Positions 1 through 8,854 of a DNA stretch of 24,577 nucleotides are shown in pieces (position 1 is the stretch's first letter; the number at the start of each line of letters is the position of its first letter). A model generated the notes under the pieces. It made no database searches. It was not told the origin of the DNA and worked only from the letters and a program-made list of their open reading frames with translations. This DNA is from Chara braunii. Its lineage: Eukaryota > Streptophyta > Charophyceae > Charales > Characeae. The DNA is taken from contig BFEA01000002.1 of NCBI GenBank assembly GCA_003427395.1, forward strand, positions 5,197,209 through 5,221,785. Reading direction: 5' to 3'. The position numbers and the translations under genes are program-made.

Positions 1-80
<80 letters not shown>
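1..80. repeat. (AG)n microsatellite
   Basis: Forty uninterrupted AG dinucleotides run from the window edge, so the tract may extend further left. The sequence becomes complex from base 81. Bases 81-252 hold no recognisable feature. Confidence 0.98.
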
Positions 81-81
<1 letters not shown>

Positions 82-252
82 CAAGCCGATGGTCGGTCAG
101 TCCCACTTCGACGAGTGGATTGCCGGCCCACCTGTCGACTTTCTTTTTTCAACTTTGTTTGGTAGGCTGGACCAGTCTTGGGCCTTGGTCAGCCTATCTC
201 TTGCGTTCTGGCCTAGGCCTTTGACTGAGGAAACGTGAAGGGAGAACAAAAT

Positions 253-894
253 TGGTGGCCAGAGTTCCTGAGGAAACTCAAAGCATGGTGACCAGTACAT
301 CCGAAAAAGCAGATCGAACGCCCGATTGGCTTGTTTCCAGAACAGACCTCGAGCAGAAAGGACTTTTGTCTCCTATCTGGACTTTCTGCAGAAGGTCAAC
401 ATCACCGGCCCGGGCAACACTAGAACACTGCCTGCTGGTGTGCCCTATGGTTACCCAATTGTGGCAGTGGTGGGACACTGCCTTCCACGCCGTCACGGGG
501 GTGCACATCCCATGGGACCTGGGGCTCCTGCTGCTGGGCAAGAACCAACAGTTGCTGGCATAATGGTCCCCCTTCGCTACTAACCTATTCTCATATACGA
601 GGCTGCATGTCCTGATGCCGGCCTGGAGAGCCAGATGTTCCTTTGAAAGAAGAGACCATCAATTTGGACTGCAGCAAGCCCAGCAAACAATTGAGGAGGT
701 GATCAGGTCCCGTACACACAAAGCCTGGAAATCCTTTATAAGAGGAAAAGGACCCCATTGTGAAGGAGGCCATCTGAGGGGCCTATCACCAGCTCTGGCA
801 GGACCCTCACCACATCTTTTACGAGCTTGACACCAGGCTCAGCATTCAGTGGAAGCCATCCAGGAGGGCAGAACCCTCATGGCAACGAAGACCC
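253..894 (+). pseudogene. LINE-type retrotransposon ORF2 C-terminal remnant (zinc-binding RT tail)
   Basis: The reading is broken but coding-like in pieces. A first piece near 253-290 reads WWPEFLRKLKAW. A second, from about 360 to 560, contains LEHCLLVCP followed by a tryptophan-rich stretch (LWQWW) and GVHIPWDLGLLLLGKN. That Cys/His-plus-Trp pattern is characteristic of the zinc-binding region after the reverse transcriptase of plant LINE-type proteins. A TAA at 561-563 interrupts the frame, which resumes to about 775 with WRARCSFERRDHQFGL and an IEEVIRSRTHKAWKSF segment. A frame change near 775 leads to AYHQLWQDPHHIFYELDTRL up to about 894. The RT core is not in the window, so this is a 5'-truncated or left-cropped relic. 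Family identity is inference from these motifs; the zinc-binding section is the best-supported part. Confidence 0.55.
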
Positions 895-1585
895 TTCCAC
901 TATTTCGACGCCCCATACCTTCACCGTAACTTCGTTCTCATCTCATAACATAACATTACAGAGTGTCTGCCTGTGGCTCACCCACCCCTCCAATGCCGCC
1001 TACCCCAAACACTTCCTCCCCAAAGCCTGGCAGACATTCTTGCCCCATGTGGTACTGCCTTTTCCTCCCGCCCCGCCCCTTCAGCACCCTCACCACCCGG
1101 TCCTGCCCCCCCTCCCCCCTCCTCTTCCCCCCACCCGGCCCCTCTTCCCTCCCTCAATCACCCCGCGGAACTGGGAGGCCAGGCGAGCGGATGAAGCAGC
1201 TCTGTTGAGGATATAAAGACAACACCAGACAACATCAGCCACGACATGACAGGCTCCAGGCAGGGGAGCGATGGTGTACTGGTCTCGTCTGCACAGCGAG
1301 GCCTGTTACTTCCTGAAAGTTACAATGCACCACAGTTCTACCACTATAGAACAACACTGCTTGCCCTATAACAACTGAGATCACAACATAGTTCATGGCC
1401 TAACGATTAAATGTCTAGGGGCGCTGGACCTGCTTAATGGTTAAATGTCAAGGGGCGCTGGACCCGATTTCCAGCAGGTGCAGCTCCCCACCAATGGAAC
1501 GGAGCCATCCAAATGGCGGGGTCGGTAGAGGGGGTGTCTGCTCTTACCAGCACCCCCCCCCACTCCTCGCAGCCGATGATTCACC
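895..1585. other. Non-coding C-rich DNA with dispersed repeat, possible LINE 3' untranslated region
   Basis: No gene is supported here. About 1050-1160 is very C-rich and gives spurious proline-rich frames. The block around TTAAATGTC...GGGGCGCTGGACC occurs twice in tandem (from 1407 and from 1441, 34-bp offset). The segment 1452-1506 reappears diverged at 21117-21172. Since a poly(A) run follows at 1586, the whole stretch could be the 3' untranslated part of the LINE remnant to its left, but nothing proves they are one element. Confidence 0.4.
1452..1506 (+). repeat. Dispersed repeat, copy 1
   Basis: It runs from GGGGCGCTGGACCCG through CAGCAGGTG and CTCCCCACCAAT to GGAGCC. A diverged copy with the same block order lies at 21117-21172, on the other side of the nested retrotransposons. 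It is not part of either LTR element. The family is unknown to me. Confidence 0.7.
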
Positions 1586-1608
1586 AAAAAAAAAAAAAAA
1601 AAAAAAAA
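1586..1608 (+). repeat. Poly(A) run, possible retroposon tail
   Basis: Twenty-three consecutive A residues close the region that begins with the LINE-like coding remnant and immediately precede the foldback at 1611. This is consistent with the 3' tail of a + strand non-LTR retroposon. No target-site duplication could be assigned. Confidence 0.5.
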
Positions 1609-1610
1609 GC

Positions 1611-1696
1611 AGATTGAGCCTCTCCTAAAAATTCAATGGCCATGGACTGTCGATAAAATGAATCTGCGGTTCATGGCCTCCTTCTTTTTAGGAGAG
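1611..1696. repeat. Foldback (inverted repeat), left part, interrupted by element A
   Basis: The left arm is the 21 bases at 1611-1631 (AGATTGAGCCTCTCC then TAAAAA). The right arm begins at 1685 (TTTTTAGG, then AGAG) and is cut at 1696 by the 5' LTR of element A. It continues at 20831-20839 (GCTCAATCT). Joined across the insertion, the two arms are perfect reverse complements over 21 bp, with a 53-base spacer. The spacer holds a nested 7-bp pair, GGCCATG and CATGGCC. The length (about 95 bp uninterrupted) and structure suit a small MITE-like foldback element or an RNA hairpin. Which of these it is cannot be decided here. Confidence 0.8.
1693..1696. repeat. Target-site duplication of element A, left copy (AGAG)
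   Basis: AGAG lies directly before the TGTG start of the 5' LTR and is repeated at 20827-20830, directly after the ATAACA end of the 3' LTR. Counting it once restores the perfect inverted repeat of the target. Confidence 0.85.
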
Positions 1697-2939
1697 TGTG
1701 ATAACCCGTCCAAACATGGACTGAAACACACAGCTGATTTCTGAGTTTTGCTCATAGACTGAATGCCCTACTGAGTTCCCGCCTGCTAAGTCTGTGTGTG
1801 TGTGTGCTTGTTGGACTGCATGTCTGTCTGAGTGTTGGTTGGCTTGCGTGCGTGTGACTGTGCCTCTCTTTGTGCTGGTTGGTACGAGTGTGTGTGTGTG
1901 GCCCGTCAGGGCACTTGTTCGTTCGTTGGGCCCTCAGGGCCGGTACTTACCTGCGGTCGTGGCTTTGAAGGGTTGCAGCGGGGGAAAAGCACTCAAGTAG
2001 CGGGTAGGCCGGTACCACACCCGGCAGGGGGGTAAATATGCAGGTACCGGAGGCCGAGCAGAAGAAGACAAAAGTGGCATTTTAGAGGCCAGTAGTGTAG
2101 GCTAGGTCTAGCGGGTACCAGTCTGCATCTACGGCCTGTAGGGGCAATATCAGAGTCTGCAATGATGTTTCCCTCCAAAAGAGGAGGAGGTACCGGTTGC
2201 TTGGGAAGGCCAGCAGCCTGGAAGTCACCGCCCAATAGGCAAAGCAGGCCGCTATATCTTCAGGCCGGGCGGAAGACCCGAGCTCTTTTTCGGTGTGCAA
2301 GTTTGGTGACACACTGGTGGAGCGCTGGCTGGAGCAGCGCTGCTGGGGAGGAAGGAGAAGGACATGAGGGAGGAAGAAGGAGGAAGGAGGAAGGAAGGGG
2401 GAGGAGCGCCAGGGGTACTTACCTGGCTATGGTGGCAGCCATCTTCATCACCTTGGTGGGCGCTGCAGCAAGAAGTCCCCAGCCGGGGAGAGCCACACCA
2501 AGAAACTTCAAGGCAGGGGTGGGCATGGCGGCCTGAGCTAGAGCAGGCATAGCTGCTTTGGGTTGTCCTTTGGACGTCTGGGCAAGGCCTAGTAGTCCGC
2601 CATAGCCTCGGCCTATGAGAGTGAAGAGTGGGAGAGGCGGCCATGGCTATGGTGGACCTTGAGTGATACCTGCAGTAGAAGAGGGACTCAGACATTGATT
2701 CTGGACCATTCATTCAACGTTGTATTATTATTTCTTGTATGAATAAGAGAAGGGGGAGATAAGGAGGAGGAGATTGTTGGTCGAAGAAGAAGAGCCTTGT
2801 CATTGTCTTTGCTGGTGTACGTCTTCTTCTTCTTCTTCTAATCCTCTCTCTCCTCTCAAGTTCATTCATTTCTTTCTGCAATTGGATGGCATTGTACTTT
2901 CCGGTGATGTGTATCTCGAAATTGACCAGGGTCATAACA
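1697..2939 (+). repeat. Element A 5' LTR
   Basis: This 1,243-bp sequence begins TGTGATAACCCG and ends GGGTCATAACA, giving TG...CA termini. It is repeated at 9972-11136 plus 20714-20826. By eye the first 300 bases of the two copies differ at roughly 4-5 positions per 100. It contains a TG-rich tract (about 1790-1905), a GGA-rich tract (2360-2405), a TTC-rich tract near 2822-2840, and two antisense splice-donor-like sites (1945-1953 and 2417-2425). The primer-binding site begins two bases after its end. Confidence 0.93.
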
Positions 2940-2940
2940 T

Positions 2941-2952
2941 TGGTATCAGAGC
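2941..2952 (+). other. Element A primer-binding site (initiator Met-tRNA)
   Basis: TGGTATCAGAGC follows the LTR after a one-base spacer (T, 2940). This is the classic plant-retrotransposon primer-binding site, complementary to the 3' end of initiator methionine tRNA. Element B has the identical motif with the identical spacer. Confidence 0.92.
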
Positions 2953-2985
2953 GGATTCTACTTGCTGGTGAGAGTTGACTTGCTG

Positions 2986-3031
2986 CCCTAACCCTAACCT
3001 AAGTGGTTGAGGGGAACACTTAGGGTTAGGG
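2986..3031. repeat. Telomere-like inverted repeat after the primer-binding site (element A)
   Basis: The left arm is CCCTAACCCTAACC followed by TAAGTG. The right arm is CACTTAGGGTTAGGG (3017-3031). They can fold into an imperfect hairpin. Element B has the equivalent structure at 12439-12479. Confidence 0.8.
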
Positions 3032-3478
3032 CTGGTTGGAGAAGGGAAGTGGGGCAGTGTGGTTGAGGGAAGCTGCCCCCACCTGGTTAGGTCATGTGGG
3101 GTCAACATAGAACCTAACCAGGTTGCTTGAGAGTGAGATTAGGGTGGCGAGACACTTCGAGGAGACTTCATGTGGCGATTTGAGATAGGCGACAGTGAGA
3201 GGCACTCGCACCTGGAATCTGATTCAAGGGAGACACTTGGCAACTTAAGGACTGCCCTCAAGTAGGCGAGCTTGAGGGTCAGCGGCCACTCTGCGTCAAC
3301 GGACTGCAAGTTGCTACTTTGATCTTCAGCATCGACGGGCGATCTGGCGTTGCACTTGGGTGTTGGAGTCAGACCCTCCTAGGAGATAGGACACTAGTGT
3401 AGGGGTAGCGTTAGAGGGGTCAGGAGGACCACATGAGAAGGGGGGTGAGTTCTCTTCATCTCGAAGCTCAAGGCCACT

Positions 3479-3487
3479 CAGGTAAGT
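3479..3487 (+). promoter_or_regulatory. Consensus splice donor in the leader (element A)
   Basis: CAG|GTAAGT matches the full eukaryotic 5' splice-site consensus, in the context CCACTCAGGTAAGTGTCGTG. Element B has the same site in the same context. The best acceptor I can propose is the AG at 4241-4242, after a pyrimidine-rich stretch and homologous to 13678-13679 in B. That would give a leader intron of about 760 nt removed before the gag start. Splicing is inferred. Confidence 0.45.
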
Positions 3488-4476
3488 GTCGTGCACCTAC
3501 GGGATGCCCATGTATGTGTGTATGGTATTGATTGTCCCGTTGGGGTACTCTGGGTTTCTTTTCCTACTCTGTGGTCTTGATTGTGTGACTGAATGCATGT
3601 GATCTACCTACTCACCTGATGGATGGAAAATGAAGTATCTTGATCTAAATGCCGAGTCTTTCTACAATGCTTTGTCTTTTCATCTTTGAACGGTTGTAGT
3701 CTGTAGGTTCTGCTAGAAGTTGAAATTTCATTTTTCAGTGCAGTAGACACTGAACTAAGCTCATGTGGAACTCCTCTTGGTTGGGACCTGGTTGAGACCT
3801 ACGTGGGACCCTTGGGACCTAGCGCGACCGGGCCCAAACAAGAAGAGCCTCTGGACCCAAATCAGTTAGGCATTGACCTCTTGTCTTCTTGGCTGGGATA
3901 CGAGTTCATTCTTCTTGGATTAGGACACCCACTGCCAAGGGGATCTTGGCTGAGACGTTTCGCATGTCTTCTGATTGCACTGTCCGTGGCTTGACTCGCA
4001 CCCTGTACACCACTCAATTCTCCATTGTTGCATGTAGTTACTCGTTGTCTGATTTGTTGTACGGTCACGGAGCTGGTCAGACTGGACTCGAGAGGACCTC
4101 GTATGCAGTCTGATCAGACTGGGTCGCTGGATCAGACCTCTCGTTTGAATTTGTTTGTTTTTCTTTCGTCTGCTGCTCTCTACTTCCAAATGAAATGTCG
4201 CTCCGGCTAGGAGTTCTATCTTCTCTTCTCTGAGCTTTCAAGTTTGTCTTTCTGAGTTCATTTCCGATGCCCGTGGAGACTCGCAATCAGAACGAAGAGA
4301 GGGAGAGGAGAGAGAGAGAAAAGGGAGAGAGGGAAAGTGACCGTCTGAAGTGGGCAAGGACTGGGAAAAGGAGTGTTCATCCAAGTGAGAAGGGGAGTGA
4401 ACCTCTTGAGAGTCTAATTGATTCTTTTGCTGACTGGCGACTCTCTGACCCACCTGTCCATATTGACAGTCCAAAA

Positions 4477-6060
4477 ATGGCTCAGCTAACTTCAGTGCAA
4501 TGGCGGGCCTTGTTAGATGCAGCCAGTGATGCCGAGAAACCATATCTACAAGCACTTTTAGATAATGCAATTAAAAGGGAACAGGAGGCAGAGACGGAGA
4601 GGAAGGAGACCTTGTTAAAAAGGCAAGTGGCTATCCTAGAGATTGCTCCCTCACTGACTGAAGAACAGTGTGGGGAACAGTTGCAGTCCATACTCACAGC
4701 CCTTGTTCAAGTCAGGAGTCTTGAGGATCATACCACTCAGATCGCTGAAGTCTTTGCCAAGTTGCAGACACTTCAAGATAATCTGACCGATATGATCCGC
4801 AAGTACCATGAATTGACAAAGGAGGTGGCTGAGCTGAGACAAGCACAAGTGTCCAACCCTCTTCCTCTACCCCCTAGATCTGAAGCTGCAATTGAAACTA
4901 CCTCTGCCCCTCTCACCGTATCTGCTTCTACCTCTTCTTTGAGTGTGATGGCAACCCCCTCGGGACCTTCGACAAATGCAGATTCCGCTGTTGTTGTGAT
5001 CAGCAGTGAGGCAGGGAATTCTGCAACTGCTGCAGCCCCAAGACCGGAACCAGCTGTTGCTGGTCCCAGCTACGCTGGTCCCTATGTGGACCGAAAGGCG
5101 GTACAAATGCCGACTAAGTATGACGGCAAGGAAGACATCGAGTCCTGGATCGGTTCCATGAGGGCATACTTTGAGAATCTGGGGACTCAACCTGAGACCC
5201 AGGCAGTGATCATGGGAATGAATGTCGAGCCGGTCGTACGGGGCTTCCTAGAAGTCCAAGCGACACGGGCTAGGTTCCAAAAGACTGCACTAGCCAAATG
5301 GCTTAGGACCACCCCGGTTGCCTCCCTCGAGGATCTCCTTATCTCACAATATCAGGATCCACATGCTGCGGCTAGGGCAAGAATCCAACTTGACAAGGTC
5401 AAGCACAACAAGTGGACGGGCTCCATGAAAAGCCTACAGACCTATCTAAGCAAGATGTTTGCTACACCTGGTTTGGAATTGACTGCTCAGTCTTGCTTAG
5501 ATGTGGTTAAGGGCGCGGTTCCAACTAACTTCACTAATCGCCTGGGCAGGGATTACATTGCATACACTGACTGGCTTATCCTAATGAAGGACATCGTCAG
5601 TTTGGAGGCTATAGACCTCGTTAGCACGACAGACAGCAAAAAGCCCATGGGCGACAGACGGTTCAAGGGCAGCAACCGTTTTGCTGTGCAGGACCTGCTG
5701 GAGGCCGAAGAAGAAGCCGATGCGGATGACCCCACTCTTGGTGACGACCAAGAACAAGACTCCGATACAACTTGTTCTTCAGCCCATGAGTCCGATGCAA
5801 ATAAAGAAGAGGAAAATTTTTCTGCCTTTAAAAAGACTGCCAGCACCAAGGGACCGAATCGGAGTGCCGGGAAGAATTATGTCCAACTTCCCAAGGGAGT
5901 CAAGATCCCGCCTAAACCGGAGGACGCGTCTACCAAACCTTGGGTTGACCTCCGGATCACTGAGAATGATTGGCGGGGCAGACTCAAGAAAGGGGTTTGC
6001 CTGCACTGCCAAAAACCAAACCATAAGGTTCAAGACTGTTATAGGCTGCAGGGAAACTAG
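4477..6060 (+). CDS. gag: Element A Gag polyprotein (capsid and nucleocapsid)
   Basis: This is an open 528-codon frame for the structural Gag protein that forms the cytoplasmic particle and packages element RNA. I place the start at 4477 because the context AAAATGG is strong, and the homology with element B begins at this Met (MAQ in A, MAS in B). The frame is open further upstream, to an ATG at 4267. That extra 70-residue, Arg/Glu-rich extension is not convincingly shared. From the start: a charged helical N-terminal part, a Ser/Thr/Pro/Ala-rich linker (about residues 130-195), and a retrotransposon Gag domain (from KYDGKEDIESWI, about 215 to 400). An acidic stretch (about 400-440) follows, then a C-terminal CCHC zinc knuckle, CLHC...H...C (Cys508, Cys511, His516, Cys521). 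The stop TAG at 6058 directly follows a GGGAAAC slippery heptamer, and pol continues in the -1 frame. Confidence 0.9.
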   Translation: MAQLTSVQWRALLDAASDAEKPYLQALLDNAIKREQEAETERKETLLKRQVAILEIAPSLTEEQCGEQLQSILTALVQVRSLEDHTTQIAEVFAKLQTLQDNLTDMIRKYHELTKEVAELRQAQVSNPLPLPPRSEAAIETTSAPLTVSASTSSLSVMATPSGPSTNADSAVVVISSEAGNSATAAAPRPEPAVAGPSYAGPYVDRKAVQMPTKYDGKEDIESWIGSMRAYFENLGTQPETQAVIMGMNVEPVVRGFLEVQATRARFQKTALAKWLRTTPVASLEDLLISQYQDPHAAARARIQLDKVKHNKWTGSMKSLQTYLSKMFATPGLELTAQSCLDVVKGAVPTNFTNRLGRDYIAYTDWLILMKDIVSLEAIDLVSTTDSKKPMGDRRFKGSNRFAVQDLLEAEEEADADDPTLGDDQEQDSDTTCSSAHESDANKEEENFSAFKKTASTKGPNRSAGKNYVQLPKGVKIPPKPEDASTKPWVDLRITENDWRGRLKKGVCLHCQKPNHKVQDCYRLQGN

Positions 6061-6094
6061 AATCGGGCGTAGAGTCAGTTTCAATAAACTCTAC
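6051..6094 (+). promoter_or_regulatory. Putative -1 ribosomal frameshift signal, gag/pol junction of element A
   Basis: The heptamer GGGAAAC (6051-6057) is in the correct phase (G GGA AAC in the gag frame) and ends at the gag TAG. After an 11-base spacer, GTAGAG (6069-6074) pairs with CTCTAC (6089-6094), extendable by one T-A pair, across a 14-base loop. pol is in the -1 frame and open directly after the heptamer. Element B has the same heptamer, spacer length, stem and loop length. Confidence 0.7.
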
Positions 6095-6640
6095 AACAGG
6101 GGAGTCTGGTTCCGTTGAAAATCAGCAGCCCTCCATTGAGGCCCAACCATCTGCTGAAGACGAGGCTAAGGTAAGCAATGCTTTGTATGACGAGCCTTAG
6201 GAGGAGTCTGGGGCAGTCGACTTTCACTACCACTTGGAGCATTGGGCTGAGATGAAACAGCAACGTTCCGAAGGGACGGTAAAGTTGATTTTCTTCAAAC
6301 TCCTCATAAACCACCGCTATCTCCGTGTTCTGGTTGACTGTGGTGCTACGACTAATTTAATGTCACCACACGGGATACGCAAGGTGGGCTTGGGGATGAA
6401 GCAAGTGGCCTTGCAGAACCCTTGTCAAACCCAAGTTGGCAACAAGGAAGTTGTCTCTTCCACGCATGCAGTCAAAGGTGTGCGCACTACCTTTGACAAA
6501 GGCAAGACTGTCACCCACGCATTGAACTTCTTTGTCCTTGAAAAGTGCTCCTTCAAAACTGTCCTTGGCTTGGGCTGACTGCAGTCCCAATGCGCATGGA
6601 CCAAGTGGAAGAAGTCACTCTTCATGGTCAAAGATGCTCA
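6060..6640 (+). pseudogene. pol: Element A pol, protease section (broken)
   Basis: This is the first part of Pol, in the -1 frame relative to gag. A variable linker (about 6060-6197) leads into a retropepsin-like aspartic protease. The active-site motif reads LVDCGATTN around 6330-6356, where the family normally has D-S/T-G-A; element B has DSGA. A conserved block GIRKVGLGMKQV...TQVGNKEVV follows and matches B closely, ending with VLGLG. Two nonsense codons interrupt it: TAG at 6198-6200 and TGA at 6576-6578. Both correspond to TGG (Trp) in element B. A one-base frame change next to a GGGG run near 6637-6645 moves the reading into the RT frame. The cleavage role in Gag-Pol maturation is known for the family. 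This copy cannot be read through without suppression. Confidence 0.8.
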
Positions 6641-8854
6641 GGGGACGAGCTTCCTGTCCTCTTGGATGAGAAGCACGAGTTCCCAACGACCTTTCTGAAT
6701 GCTATGCAGTTCTGCAAGAAATGGCGCAAGCACAAGGAGGAAGAACGATTGTATGTTGCCTTTGTTCGTCCTACCCATGTGCCATCTACTTTTGCGGCTA
6801 ATATCACTACTACTTCGATTAATGATCCTACTTCTAGTACTTCTACTTCTAGCACCTCTATCTCTCTACCCTCTAATAGTCCAAATGATCCTACTTCAGA
6901 TTCGGTCGTCTCTATGCGCGACCTGCGACCGGATCTAGGCGATCCCTTTGCTGATCCCCCAACCCCACCTGTCCCACCAGACATCCAAACCCTCCTCGAT
7001 CGGTTTCTGGAAGTTCTGGCCGAGCCACGTGGAGTCCCCACGCGACCGGTCCGACACACCATCGAGTTGGTTGAAGGTGCTGTTCCTCCAAAAGGCTGCG
7101 TGTATCGAATGAGACCCGGCGAGTTGGAGGAACTCCGGCGGCAGAGCGATGAAATGATTGATAAGGGGTGGATCAAGCATAGTGAATCAGAATTTGGTGC
7201 TCCTGTTTTGTTTGTGCCTAAAAAGGGAGGCAAACTCCGCATGTGCATTAATTACCGCGGTCTAAACCGCATCATAAGAAAGAACGCCTACCCTTTGCCC
7301 CGCATAGATGACCTGCTTGACGCCGCAAGCGGGTGCAAGGTCTTCTCCAAGATCGATCTCAAGTCTGGCTACCACCAGATTGAAGTCGATCCTGTGGACC
7401 AGCACAAGACTGCGTTCAAAACACACGACGGGCTTTATGAGTTCACCGTAATGCCCTTCGGTCTCACGAACGCACGAGCCACTTTCCAAAGCCTCATGGA
7501 CAAGGTCCTCCGCGAACAGATTGGCCGGTTTGTGGTAGTGTACCTGGATGATATTCTGATCTTCAGCAAGTCCATGGAGGAACACCTCAAGCATCTTGAG
7601 GAGGTGCTCGCTATCCTCAAGAAGACACAACTCCATCTCAACTTGGAGAAATCCGAGTTTGGGAAGGATAGCGTCATCTATCTTGGGCATCGGTTGTCTG
7701 CTGCAGGCCTAGAGCCTGAGGCAACCAAGATTGAGGTCATACGCGATTGGCCTCAGCCTCCGAACATTCGCGAATTGCGTTCTTTCCTTGGTCTCGCGTC
7801 GTATTATTGGAAGTTTGTACCTCGTTTTTCTATCATTGCTCGTCCATTGTCGAGACTAACCAGTAAAAACGTGCCTTATTCCTGGGATGCCGCGTGTACA
7901 GAGGCTTTTCAAGCTCTCAAGGAAGCCTTGGTAAGTTACCCAGTACTCCGCATTGCAGATCCCAAACTGACATTCGTAGTTACTACGGATGCAAGTCAGT
8001 ATGGAATCGGTGCAGTGCTGCAAAAAGATGATGGCAATGGCTTGCGGCCACTCGAGTACTACAGCAAACGGATGCCCAACGTAAAGGTAGCCACTTCCAC
8101 CTACATGCGTGAACTCTATGCTTTGCGTATGGCGTTGGATCACTGGGAACATTATATTTTGGGGCGCCACTTCAAAGTCTTCTCAGATCACGAGACCTTG
8201 AAGTGGATCAAACAACAAACTACCATGTCCCCTACCTTGCTTCGCTGGTTCCACGAGATTGACATCTTTGATTTTGAATTAAGACACAAAAAGGGTTGTT
8301 ATAACCGAGTCGCTGACGCATTGTCTCGCCACCCTGAGTACATGACTTGCCTTGTGAAATCCTACGACCTCCGGAAGAAACTGAAGGAGGAGCTCGTAGA
8401 GAAGACAACCAAGGATCCGGAACTTAGTTCCATCCCTGAGCGGCTGCAGGCTGATCCTAGTAGTCAGCCTGATTTCCACGAGTATGGAGGACTGATTTTT
8501 CGTTGCTACGGGAACCACGACCGTTTGTGTGCGCCCAACCATAAGCCTCTCCGCGCGCACTTTTTGGATTTGGCTCATGGCCGGAGCGGACACTTCGACA
8601 TGGCAAAAACGTATGCAAATTTGCTGAGACAGTTTGATTGGCTTGGCATGAAAGGGACTGCTGAAAAGTTTGTGGCTGAATGTCAAGTCTGTCAACGAAT
8701 CAAACCATGGAGACAAAAGCCGATGGGGCTACTCACACCCCTACCCATTCCCGATGGTCCCGGGGAGTCTGTCTCCATCGATTTCACCGACATGGGAAAG
8801 GTAAGTAAGAACGGCTACTCACAGGTCATGGTGATTGTTGACCGATTCTCTTAG
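6641..8854 (+). pseudogene. pol: Element A pol, reverse transcriptase, RNase H and integrase N-terminal part
   Basis: This is one long open stretch. After a low-complexity Ser/Thr/Pro linker (about 6800-6960), the RT domain covers about 7090-7745. It has the first catalytic Asp in [11 protein letters not shown] (Asp codon at 7355) and the YLDD box at 7541-7552. The RNase H domain covers about 7950-8345, with TDAS, MRELYAL, FSDHETLKW and ADALSR carrying the usual acidic residues. The integrase begins with an HHCC zinc-binding module (HGRSGH near 8576-8593, CQVC near 8681-8692), then SIDFTDMG with the first catalytic Asp (8780). Together these copy the RNA into cDNA, remove the template and integrate the product. 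The frame ends at TAG 8852-8854, where element B has AAA (Lys). RT and RNase H are themselves uninterrupted. Confidence 0.92.

Larger units (their letters stand above)
2953..4476 (+). other. Element A leader (5' untranslated region), no gene
   Basis: These 1.5 kb between the primer-binding site and the conserved gag start hold no convincing gene. They align patchily with the leader of element B (12399-13871). Shared landmarks include a telomere-like hairpin at 2986-3031, ACGGACTGCAAGTTGCT, a GACACTAGTGTAG block, and a consensus splice donor at 3479-3487. CTAGGAGTTCTA occurs shortly before gag in both. Conservation between diverged copies points to functional leader RNA (priming, packaging or splicing), but this is inference. 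Confidence 0.75.

Noticed and set aside
973-1194. Overlapping proline-rich frames on the plus strand
   Set aside because: They are caused by C-rich low-complexity DNA. Several frames are open at once and none shows a motif.
2252-2713. Minus-strand open frame of 153 codons in the 5' LTR of A, also present in the 3' LTR
   Set aside because: It is duplicated simply because the LTR is. Composition follows the GGA-rich plus strand, there is no protein motif, and B's LTR does not maintain it.
4267-4476. Upstream ATG extending gag of A by 70 residues
   Set aside because: The extension is Arg/Glu-rich from a GA-rich tract. Element B supports the ATG at 4477/13872 as the conserved start. The longer form remains possible.
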